DNA of 64,000 nt from Siphonodentalium dalli (Eukaryota; Mollusca; Scaphopoda; Gadilida; Siphonodentaliidae), in the NCBI GenBank assembly GCA_032622095.1, contig CP136066.1, forward strand, positions 42,049,835 to 42,113,834, given 5' to 3'. Under the pieces are notes generated by a model, which was given only the letters and a program-made list of their open reading frames with translations, was not told the origin of the DNA and made no database searches. Positions 36,901 through 48,900 of the stretch are shown in pieces (the first letter of the stretch is position 1; each line of letters opens with the position of its first letter). Position numbers and translations under genes: made by a program.

Positions 36901-39900
36901 GCATCTGATTTCAGGGATAAGAACTTTCTTGTCCCTTGATTACAGTCTACCTACCAATTGAGAATGCAACAAATTCCTCTGGGATAATTTTCTTCCCCTT
37001 CTCATCAATGAATCTGGATGGCAGATACTTTGTGGGCTCTGGAAAATGAGTTTCGTCAAACAGTACCGAATGTATATTGTGTAAAAGAAGAGCATCTTGT
37101 GGTATGGTATAGCCATGGAATTGGGTCTCTTTAGACACGCAATGTGGAAAACCAATCGGTACAATACCAGAAATCCGTAATGTTTCCAAAACAGTTGCAT
37201 TCATGAGGGGCAAGGCAGATCTATCAGCCATTGATGGTTTGCGGTCGCTTTGGATGGCTGAATCAAGTTCTTCATGAAGTTGTCGTTGAAGAGTGGGATC
37301 TTGTAGAATGTATAAAAGGCAGAAACTCAAAGCTGAGGCTGTTGTGTTAGTTCCTGCTTCAAACAGTTCTTGCACAAACCTCGCAAGTTCGTCCTCTGAA
37401 ATGTATGAATGAAGAGACAGTTTTTTCTAAATAAATCATGGGGAGAAGTGCAAAGGAGAAAATACATGTAGGTAGCAGTATCCTAGATTGGATATTTGGT
37501 TTACCTGAAAAATTAAATCGAAGTGGTAAGTCGAGGAATTCGAATTCGAGTGAATGAAAATGGGCGCGAAAAGCTTTTATACCAAGGGTTAGTATTATGG
37601 GCTATCCAAGAGAATCATGGGAAGTTCAAAGGTCACTATAGTTTTGTCAAACAGAAACATACCGGTATAGAGTAATATTTATATAGTCTGTTGAGTATTA
37701 TTTCCGGTTTAGTAATTACAAATTTTGTAAACAAAATAGCCCCATTGTCACATATCAATGAAAAACAATTTTGTTTGTAGTGTCTAGGTGGAGGGGCCCT
37801 GGGGTAACAGTTGATAAGATGCATTGGACATTAATAGCCTTATTTAGGTCAACATAAGCCATTAATGTATAATATGTGAATGTTTCCATTATTCAAAGAA
37901 GCGTCTTTGCATGACTAAATCCTTTGGTACACCCTACAGTCCACATCCCTCAACCGATCATCACCAAACTTCATATGGCTCTTTGGGATGACCTCCTGAT
38001 GGGAGTCATAATTTTTTTTCCGAATTTCTTTAAAAAAACATGCTCTTTGCATGACTAGATCCTTTGCCAAATCCTACAGTCAACATCCCTCATCTGATCG
38101 TCACCAAACTTCATTTTATCTTCGGGGTTACCACTAGATGGGAGCTATACATTTTTTTTTAATTTCATTGGAAAATATGTCCGCCAGTGGCATTCTTGGA
38201 ATTTACTTTATATATATGTTTTCATGTTGACATCTAGTATTTAATACTTAGACATTTCAACTTTCCGCATTTCTTATCACTCCATTGACTGTAAGACATG
38301 AAATTATCCCACCTCCAAGTTAAGTTACAGTGTCATTGACACTTTCGTTAACCCTTTACCCAACAGAAGGGCCCTGTGCCAATGCATTCTCTTATATATG
38401 CGAGTCGACCTATCATTGGCTTAACACATTTAAATTATAAAATTGTTAAAGAATGTAAGAAAAATTAACTATAACCATCACAATGTGGTCAATGAGCCGG
38501 TTCCAATGATATCCATATTTGTATGGTTTTATTGAGACAGACCCAAGATATTTTAGGCTGTTGAAGCTTTATTTGGCTGGTTTTGGCCAGTTTGTTGGGT
38601 AAAGGGTTAAGGATATCCCCATAGGTGAAGTGGTTGGGTCATGTATGGATAAGATCGTCACAGTCTGGGCTAGACGAGGTTGGCACAGGTTGAAATCCCG
38701 ACTTGGGCAAATCATATCAGGACCTATTTTCGAGCTTAATAAAAAAAATGAGAAACTGTCCATGCTCACTGAAGCGTGCAAGCACATTTGAAGCAATGCA
38801 CATGCACTCATACTATAAAGTCTTTGTTTCATAAATCTGTTAGATATAAGAACCATTTATTTAGCAATAGCAAACAGCGATTCAATGATGGTTTCGTTAA
38901 CACAAGCTCAATGATCTAACTATAAACATCTAAATTTATAAAAAATTTATATTGAAAGTTATTCATAACTTATTCACATGTATATATTTTATTAATTCGC
39001 CGAGTACCGTGTATCGGGATTACGCGAACACTCAGCACTGTGAAAATTGACTGAGTACCTATGGGATGGACCGGTACTGGTTCCATTGAGAAGCCTGAAC
39101 CAAATCAATTAACCAATCTAGGTGGGGAATTCATGAGATATAGCAGTAGCCAGGATGTCATGGATTTCTTTAACCCTTTACCCAACAAACCGGCCAAAAC
39201 CGGCCAAATAAAGCTTCAACAGCCTAAAATATCTTCGGTCTGTCTCAATAGAACCATACAAATATGGATATCATTGGAACCGGCTCCTTGACCACATTGT
39301 GATAGTTATAGTTATGCCCTGTGCCAATGCATTCTCTTATATATGCGAGTCGACCATAGGTCGCCTCGCATATATAAGAGAATGCATTGGCCTAAAAAAA
39401 ATCTTTTTTTAACACTTTTTACCATTTTTTCTTACATTCTTTAACAATTTTTTAATTTTTAATGTGTTAAGCCAATGCATTCTCTTATATATGCGAGGCG
39501 ACCTATGGTCGACTCGCATACATAAGAGGATGCATTGGCACAGGGCCCTTCTGTTGGGTAAAGGGTTAAACCAAAATATCTTACTTTCTCTCAACCTGTT
39601 GCTCTCAAAATGATCTTCTCGCCTTAATTGTTTGTATGTGTACTACTAGTATTTAATAAATAGAGCATGGTTTGGAGTTGGCTATGCAGATATAGTGCCC
39701 AGTGGGGTGGGTATAGTTCACAACGCGTAGCACTATATATATGAATTCAAGTTCAATAATCTGAAATGCACAGTAATTAGGTTTTGTTTTGAATGCATGA
39801 ACACCCGAAACTGTATTACAAGGTGAATTCAACTGAATGTTGCCACTTTGCAAGTTGATGTCTTTCCTGTAAAAACACTTTTCACAGTAATGTTTTATTT

Positions 39901-42900
39901 TCATTTGGACACGCCTTAGTAAACTGGTGGACACATATATGTATATCTGTTTTCGAGATCGTTGCCTCTGTTCATATGGCTTTTTGCATGCCAGTTTAGT
40001 ATCGTAGTGTGCTTTGTTTAGCAAGATACTATACAAGTATAGTAGTGTGCTAAATTTAGCACAACACTACACATTATAGAACATAGCTCTCGACCAATCA
40101 GAAGGCACCATTTCTGGGAGAGGTGAAATATTATGGAATCACTGAACTAAATGGTTTCCCATAGGCGACAGTGTTAACGTTTCGGCCAAATTCACTGAAT
40201 TGAAGCCTGCAGGCAACTCCAGAAAAATCATAGGTCATGTGTTTACTTTTTAAAATAAATCCCCAAGTGTACGACAGGGCTATACCACAGCCAAATTTGA
40301 TCTGGAAAAACCCAGAACTACAGCAGCCAGTTAAATAAATTTCCCACTCACAAAAATTCATTCCCCCATTAATTCACCAGTTTAAATTATTAGATATGAT
40401 GTACAAATCAAATAAACACGATGTCATCATTTAATAACGTGCCACATGTATCAGGTGAAGGTCATTCTTCAGTTACCTTCACCTTTAGCATTCAAAGTTG
40501 CACTCGCTCCCCGACTCTGGAACACATTTAGCTCCCTGATTCCTTATGGTATATCTGTCGTGTACAAAATATTTAATCTAAAATTACCACTGGAATGTAT
40601 ATCACTTGTCTTTTCCTGATTGTTTTTGGAAATGTCCTTTCTCCATTTCTCTATGTATGCATCAATGAAGTCGTTGACCACACCAGGCTGATGGTCTTGT
40701 AAATGCCTTTTCACCTCACTGATAATAAATGAACTCTGCATGTCCATATTTTTCTTTATTTTCTTTATTTTGAAGACATCTCCTGGCATGAATCTCATAA
40801 TTGGATGGAGGAAGAGAATAAGTTCAGATCCCGAGAGACTCTCGTCCATTCTTGTTAGATATTCTTGGAATGTTTTGTCATCATATTCATATCGTCTTCC
40901 GAAAGTAATTAAACAAATGACATTACTGATAGCATTCCTTATCAGGGGCGTGACATTGAATGGTCTCCCCTCGTATCGATCCACTTCCATGAGAAAGCTT
41001 TCTATCTCTGAATGTATCTTGGTTTGCAGAAGATTTTTTCCCATTCCAAAATCTCGCAGAGTGTGGATACAGAATCTTCTGTTATTTTTCCATAATTGCC
41101 CGTTTGCCCACATCAGTGCTGAAAGATAGGATGTGATATAATTGTTTTGATATTTGTTTCCGGGTATCAACTGGCAACTTTGTAACTTTCTGTGCCAGAT
41201 TTTAACAAATCACCATTATGAGATTCATTCTTTAATAGTTGCATTTGATGTCAGCTTGGATAAAATAAAGCTTCAGTAGTAAAATCTTGACTTAGTCAGG
41301 GATGGTGGGGGAGGGGGTTGCAAACATTTCCAGGATACAACATTTGGGTGGATCTGAGCACCGATCGCAGATTTTTCCAATGCCATGTAAATATTTTACC
41401 AAATACATGTTTAATGACTACTAAAATGATTTTAAATGTTCATTCTTATAAACTGGACCAAAATTAATAGAGCATAAATTCAAAAGAAGGGGGCTCCTAG
41501 TTTAAATATTTACCCAATATTTGTTCTTTTATAACACAATATCATGTGGTGGGTCCCACTTCTTAAAAGGAAAAAATAGCACTGAAAATAAAAGTAATTC
41601 CATGAGATTCCATCAGTTCTCACAGGTTTACATTGTTGCTTTTGACATTGAATTATCCGTGTGGTGCAAACATCAGCTCATTTAATACTTCTGGTGCTTT
41701 AAATGGTATGACTATTGAAAGATATACAGATTTCTTTTATTATTGTATGATGTTCATCCTTGGGCAAATGGGACCTTTGATTTATGGCACTTACCGATAT
41801 AATGAAAAACTGAGTAATGGAACATAACATGCTAATTATTATGCATTTGACTCTTGGGGGTATATAGTGGAAACCTTTGTCTGTCCATGCTTCCATCCCT
41901 CCATCCTTCTGTCCTTCCATCCATCCTTCTGTCCTTCCATTTGTCTGTCCGTAAAAATATGTCACAACACAGCTCAAGTATCGATAGTCCAACTTGGTTG
42001 TCCTTTGGTTTGCCGGTAGACCAGCATTGTGGAAATGATCTCCACATATTGCGTGGTCGATCCGTCCGTCAACAATTTCCTTTGGCTCCCCCTACAGGCC
42101 GCGTCCCTCATCCTATCATCACCAAACTTCATATGGATCTTGAGGGTGATCTCTAGATGGGAGCCATCAATTTTTTCCCACGAAATAAACAAAAAAACAT
42201 GGCCACCAGCAGCCATTTTTGATTTGAAATTTGAATCCATCGACACACTCTGCAGCCTGCATTTATTGGAGAAATGTTTTGAAAATTTACAGGCATGTTT
42301 ATGATCATCTCTAGATGAGAGCTATCAAATTTTAGCGATTTTATTAGTCTTTGTATGACTAAATTCTGTGGCACATCCTCATCTGATCATCACCAAACTT
42401 TATATGGATCTTCATGGTGACTTTCAGATGGGGGCCCATGATTTTTTCCCCTTAATTTGTAGAAAAACATGGCTTCTAGCAGCCATCATTGATTTTACTC
42501 TTTGCATGACTAAATGCTTCAGCACACACTACAGGCCACATCCCTCATCCGATCATCACCAAATTTCATATGGATCTTTTGGGTGACCTCTAGATTGGAA
42601 CCGTCGATTATTTCTGAAATTCTTTATAAAACATGGCTGTTTGAAACCATCCGCATGCATTGCAGCCTACATTTATTGGTGAAATGTTTGAAATGAACAT
42701 ACAGGTAATTTCACCTACACAATACAAGACCTTTACTATAACTTTTTGGCTTCCTTCATTATTATTCTATTCATTCATTGCTCAGCAAAAATAAACTCCT
42801 TCCCAAGTTGAGTTACAATGTCATTGACACTTTCATTAAAAATCAAACTTTTGGGGGTGTGTCAACAATTTCCCTTGGAAAAAAAACTTGCTTTGGAAAT

Positions 42901-45900
42901 GTGGGTGTCAGAGATTATAGATAGGAAAAAAAATGCGTTCACGGGGTGATGTGTCCCGAAAATTAAAAAAAAATAAACATTCCACCTTGTATCCAGCTGT
43001 TGTATTCTGGAATGTTTTCCAAACCCCCCTGACTTTGATAACAATTAAATTATATGTATTGTATAGAACCTGCATACGAACAAATTTAATAGTGGATGTG
43101 AGGGTTTCGGTAGAATCAGGCCCAAAACATTTGGGGCAGGGGTAAGTTGGTTGTAGGATGTAGGTTTCAAGTGTAATTTCCAACATTGGACAGAGGTGCA
43201 TTTGTTACCTCCTGGCTACCTCCCTGCTTTCTGCTGTGCATTATAAATAGCTCATTTTCAGGTACTGGTATTTAAGGGTATTTCAATGAATTTCTGTTGT
43301 TACTTAGTATATAATTTTTAACAATTCTATAACACCCTTGCTTTAAGCAATCTATAGGGTGAAGACAAACCTTTGGCTGGACCAATCATGTAATCAGCCA
43401 TCAGATTTTGAGGGCGATTAGCAACCAGGTCACCATATTCAACAAACATCTCCTTCAATGTTTTGTATCCATTGAAAACAATAAATGTTGTTCCAAGGAT
43501 TTTGATTGTGAAAACATCACCATAATCCTTTCGGAATTCTTGGAAAACAGTTCGGATGTCACGTCCCATTATCTGAAATATATTTCCCAGCCAAGGCAGC
43601 CTCGGAGGTCCTGGTGGCAAATTCAAACATCTCTTGTTAAAGTACCAGTAACCAAACAATACTAGAATGAGAAATGTTACAAATATCTGAAGATCTTTAT
43701 CACTTAGGAAGTCCATGATGCAATCACTTTAACACTGAAGTGTAAATTGCATGGACATATGTACATAGGCCATGTAGTAAGATAATTATTTTATATCTAT
43801 TCAGATCTATTGGTATACTTTTATTATCTCATTTGTTGATTTGGAGCAGCAAACAAATCTAATCCTAATATATTCAGGTCATGGTCAAATAGGGTGGTGG
43901 TGTATTGTTGGTGTATTATTAATAGGGTGGTGGTGTATTGTTGGTGTATTATTAATAGGGTGGTGGTGTATTGTTGGTGTATTATTAATAGGGTGGTGGT
44001 GTATTGTTGGTGTATTATTAATAGGGTGGTGGTGTATTGTTGGTGTATTATTAATAGGGTGGTGGTGTATTGTTGGTGTATTATTAATAGGGTGGTGGTG
44101 TATTGTTGGTGTATTATTAATAGGGTGGTGGTGTATTGTTGGTGTATTATTAATAGGGTGGTGGTGTATTGTTGGTGTATTATTAATAGGGTGGTGGTGT
44201 ATTGTTGGTGTATTATTAATAGGGTGGTGGTGTATTGTTGGTGTATTATTAATAGGGTGGTGGTGTATTGTTGGTGTATTATTAATAGGGTGGTGGTGTA
44301 TTGTTGGTGTATTATTAATAGGGTGGTGGTGTATTGTTGGTGTATTATTAATAGGGTGGTGGTGTATTGTTGGTGTATTATTAATAGGGTGGTGGTGTAT
44401 TGTTGGTGTATTATTAATAGGGTGGTGGTGTATTGTTGGTGTATTATTAATAGGGTGGTGGTGTATTGTTGGTGTATTATTAATAGGGTGTTGGTGTATT
44501 ATTAATAGGGTGGTGGTGTATTGTTGGTGTATTATTAATAGGGTGGTGGTGTATTGTTGGTGTATTATTAATAGGGTGGTGGTGTATTGTTGGTGTATTA
44601 TTAATAGGGTGTTGGTGTATTGTTGGTGTATTATTAATAGGGTGGTGGTGTATTATTGGTGTATTATTAATAGGGTGTTGGTGTATTGTTGGTGTATTAT
44701 TAATAGGGTGGTGGTGTATTGTTGGTGTATTATTAATAGGGTGTTGGTGTATTGTTGGTGTATTATTAATAGGGTGGTGGTGTATTGTTGGTGTATTATT
44801 AATAGGGTGGTGGTGTATTGTTGGTGTATTATTAATAGGGTGTTGGTGTATTGTTGGTGTATTATTAATAGGGTTGTGGTGTATTGTTGGTGTATTATTA
44901 ATAGGGTGTTGGTGTATTGTTGGTGTATTATTAATAGGGTGGTGGTGTATTGTTGGTGTATTATTAATAGGGTGGTGGTGTATTGTTGGTGTATTATTAA
45001 TAGGGTGTTGGTGTATTATTAATAGGGTGGTGGTGTATTGTTGGTGTATTATTAATAGGGTGGTGGTGTATTGTTGGTGTATTATCAATAGGGTGGTGGT
45101 GTATTGTTGGTGTATTATTAATAGGGTGTTGGTGTATTGTTGGTGTATTATTAATAGGGTGGTGGTGTATTATTGGTGTATTATTAATAGGGTGTTGGTG
45201 TATTGTTGGTGTATTATTAATAGGGTGGTGGTGTATTGTTGGTGTATTATTAATAGGGTGTTGGTGTATTGTTGGTGTATTATTAATAGGGTGGTGGTGT
45301 ATTGTTGGTGTATTATTAATAGGGTGGTGGTGTATTGTTGGTGTATTATTAATAGGGTGTTGGTGTATTGTTGGTGTATTATTAATAGGGTTGTGGTGTA
45401 TTGTTGGTGTATTATTAATAGGGTGTTGGTGTATTATTAATAGGGTGGTGGTGTATTGTTGGTGTATTATTAATAGGGTGGTGGTGTATTGTTGGTGTAT
45501 TATTAATAGGGTGGTGGTGTATTGTTGGTGTATTATTAATAGGGTGGTGGTGTATTGTTGGTGTATTATTAATAGGGTGGTGGTGTATTATTGGTGTATT
45601 ATTAATAGGGTGTTGGTGTATTGTTGGTGTATTATTAATAGGGTGGTGGTGTATTGTTGGTGTATTATTAATAGGGTGGTGGTGTATTGTTGGTGTATTA
45701 TTAATAGGGTGTTGGTGTATTGTTGGTGTATTATTAATAGGGTGGTGGTGTATTGTTGGTGTATTATTAATAGGGTGGTGGTGTATTGTTGGTGTATTAT
45801 TAATAGGGTGGTGGTGTATTGTTGGTGTATTATTAATTGGTGTATTGTTGGTGTATTATTAATTTGATGACAAAACCTTTGTTCAGGCCAGGCTTAGAAA

Positions 45901-48900
45901 TTTGACAAAGTAGCTGAAAGCACTAACATAAACATTAACCCTTTGAGTGCCAGGGGCCGATCTTATCGGCCCTAAACCTACAAAATACGTCTGTTAATGA
46001 ATATAAGAATAAATTAATAAAATTGTAAAAAAAATTGTAAAAAAAAATAAAAAATAAAAAATTGTTAGGCCAATGCATTCTCTTATATATGCGAGGCGAC
46101 CTATGGTCGACTCGCATATATAAGAGAATGCATTGGCACAGGGTATATGGGTTGATACAAAAATCGACCTGGCACTCAAAGGGTTAAACAACAGCATACA
46201 GAAAATAGATTTACAATTTGAGAATGCGCCAAAATATAAGAAAATATAGAGTTATCACTCTTTGTCTACCATAGATTCATGTATAGAGCTGCTATGGATT
46301 GGACGACACAAACCTGGCAGATGCCATAGCTACATGTTTTAGGCATTCAACATCGAGAGGTGGTATTTCCCACACATTTAACCCTTTGATGACTGTTGTA
46401 TCCATTGATTAGTAGCTCACTATGTGAATGATCAGATAATAAGTTAAAAAATTACCTAAGGCTGTTTTTTAACTTATTTATATCTGAAATTTCCTCTAAA
46501 TGACCAGCTACATGTAGGTATCATATGCTTTCGCCACTTTCATTATTAAAACACTGCTCGAAATGAATAATAGACCATTCCAATGTATCTCTTTATTCAT
46601 GAGTGGGGAAAATCCATTCAGTAACAAAAGGGTTAACCCTTTACCCAACAGAACGGCCAAAACCGGCCAAATAAAGCTTCAACAGCCTAAAATATCTTCG
46701 GTCTGTCTCAATAGAACCATACAAATATGGATATCATTGGAACCGGCTCCTTGACCACATTGTGATAGTTACAGTTATGCCCTGTGCCAATGCATTCTCT
46801 TATATATATGCGAGTCGACCATAGGTCGCCTCGCATATATAAGAGAATGCATTGGCCTAACAAAAATCTTTTTTTAACACTTTTTACCATTTTTTCTTAC
46901 ATTCTTTAACAATTTTATAATTTTTAATGTGTTAAGCCAATGCATTCTCTTATATATGCGAGGCGACCTATGGTCGACTCGCATATTTAAGAGAATGCAT
47001 TGGCACAGGGCCCTTCTGTTGGGTAAAGGGTTAAGGGATAGTGACAGTCTCTTTAGAAATCATGCCTTTTACCAAGCTCTTTCCAACACGATCTTCTATT
47101 ACTAGTACAAAAATTTGCATATAAAGTGTACATTCTCTAATTATTGAAACAGGACGCTACCACAAACCCCGTAAACTGGATGAAGATGACCAAATTTATT
47201 TCCACTGTCCGAACAGGAGAAAGGAAGATGAGAAACACATTTCTCCTGTATATCAAAATTTAAGAAACAAACATAAAGAATTATTCTTAAGCAAAACTGA
47301 AGATACAAATATTTGTTCCCTTCTCAATCACACATCATTAAATGTGTCTTTAATAGGCAAGCAAGAACAGTTTTATCTGAGGCCCTGAAGGTTCGAAAAG
47401 AAAAGCTACATGGCAATACACAAATTGATGGCAGAAAATTCATTTATGTTTTTGAATAATTATTCTTCATTGTTTTATTGATGTTACTAGTCCAAGTCTT
47501 CTCGTACTAAAACTAGCTAAGATTTTGGGATGGAGATGCTAGTATTTAGTCCGAGTTCCAGGCCCATGCATTCCTATGACACGACTTAAGCGTTAGTGAC
47601 CCGCTCAAATAAAACCACAATTATATGAAATAAAATATCACAATTGCGACAATAAACGGATATTTTCCGCAGAAGACTAGCTATTTTATCTGAAACCCAC
47701 ATCGTTTGTGAATTGAAAGCCGTAATTTAATGTGAAAAGAGACATTTGCCGCAGTGTTTACATATTTTTAAAAGTATGCGAACTCAGTTGACCTTGCGAA
47801 CTGCGTTCGGCATTTTCCGGTGAAAATATTCCGTAGATTTTCAATCAACCACGCACGATGAATTCTCCATTGTAATCGTAATTATACGTGACAATAAATA
47901 AATGAATACATAGATTAAATAAATATTGAAGATATAAATGTAATACATTTAATAAATTACGGGAATTACAACCATCTCACAGTTTAAAACAGTGTAAACA
48001 CAATGAGCATTAGAATATCATGGGGGCCGCCATTTTGTTTGTATCGAAATTCGTCTCGGCCAAAACAAACACCGGACAATGCCGAAGTTCTTCGGAACCT
48101 GAGTTCGGCTTTCAGTTAAGTAAACAAACAGAAAAAACAACGATGTTTGTGGCAATCAACCGGAATATTCTATGTGTAATTTAACATTAAAGTTAGATTA
48201 TTATACACCATTATGACCATAATATGTCACTCTTTCCGATGTATATAGCATCATGTATTGCTTTGTTAGGTAAATCGAGTAAAATACACCACAGATTTGC
48301 TACAGATCCTGGGCGTAACTCGTGTCATAGGAATGCATGGGCCTGGAACTCGGACTAAATACTAGCATCTCCATCCCAAAATCTTAGCTAGTTTTAGTAC
48401 GAGAAGACTTGGACTATGATGTTACATGCTCTTTATTGTTCGATTTGTGGGATGACGCAAATATGTTATGTCATGTGCATATATCCAATAAATGGTTTGA
48501 TAAAAAAAATAATAACTAAGGTTTAACCTAGACAATATTTGTACAGAAATGGTCTTAACTATTTTTTGAAGCATTGTGCAATTGCATTGAACATTAAAAC
48601 AGTTTGCTATTAAAGTGATCTGTTTGCAACTTTCCGCAATTGCATATTTTTTTGCGGTTCCCAAAATTGGCAAATTTTGCGATTGATTGAAGGAGTAGGA
48701 TTAAGGCGTTTCCATGCCAGGAGGTGGAAAGTTTAGATGAACCTACACAGAAAACTACTTAATTGTTAAGCTAGTACACCACATGAAGGAATCTATGCTA
48801 TCTATTAAAAGACCACAGTCTATTTAAAAAGCTGACAATTTTTTTGCAATATTTACAATATAAATCTCATTCATAATCAGTTACTGAATTGATGGGATTT

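Noticed and set aside
38611-38700. Functional tRNA gene
   Set aside because: Box-like motifs are present, but no acceptor stem or proper anticodon arm can be drawn; kept only as a possible SINE.
40740-41129. 129-codon plus-strand frame
   Set aside because: It is the reverse-strand shadow of P450 exon 2.
43841-45867. Open frames of 158-393 codons in both orientations
   Set aside because: The 33-bp unit is a multiple of three, so every stop-free frame stays open; the predicted proteins are an 11-residue repeat ([11 protein letters not shown] type) on one strand and a Thr-Pro-His-rich repeat on the other.
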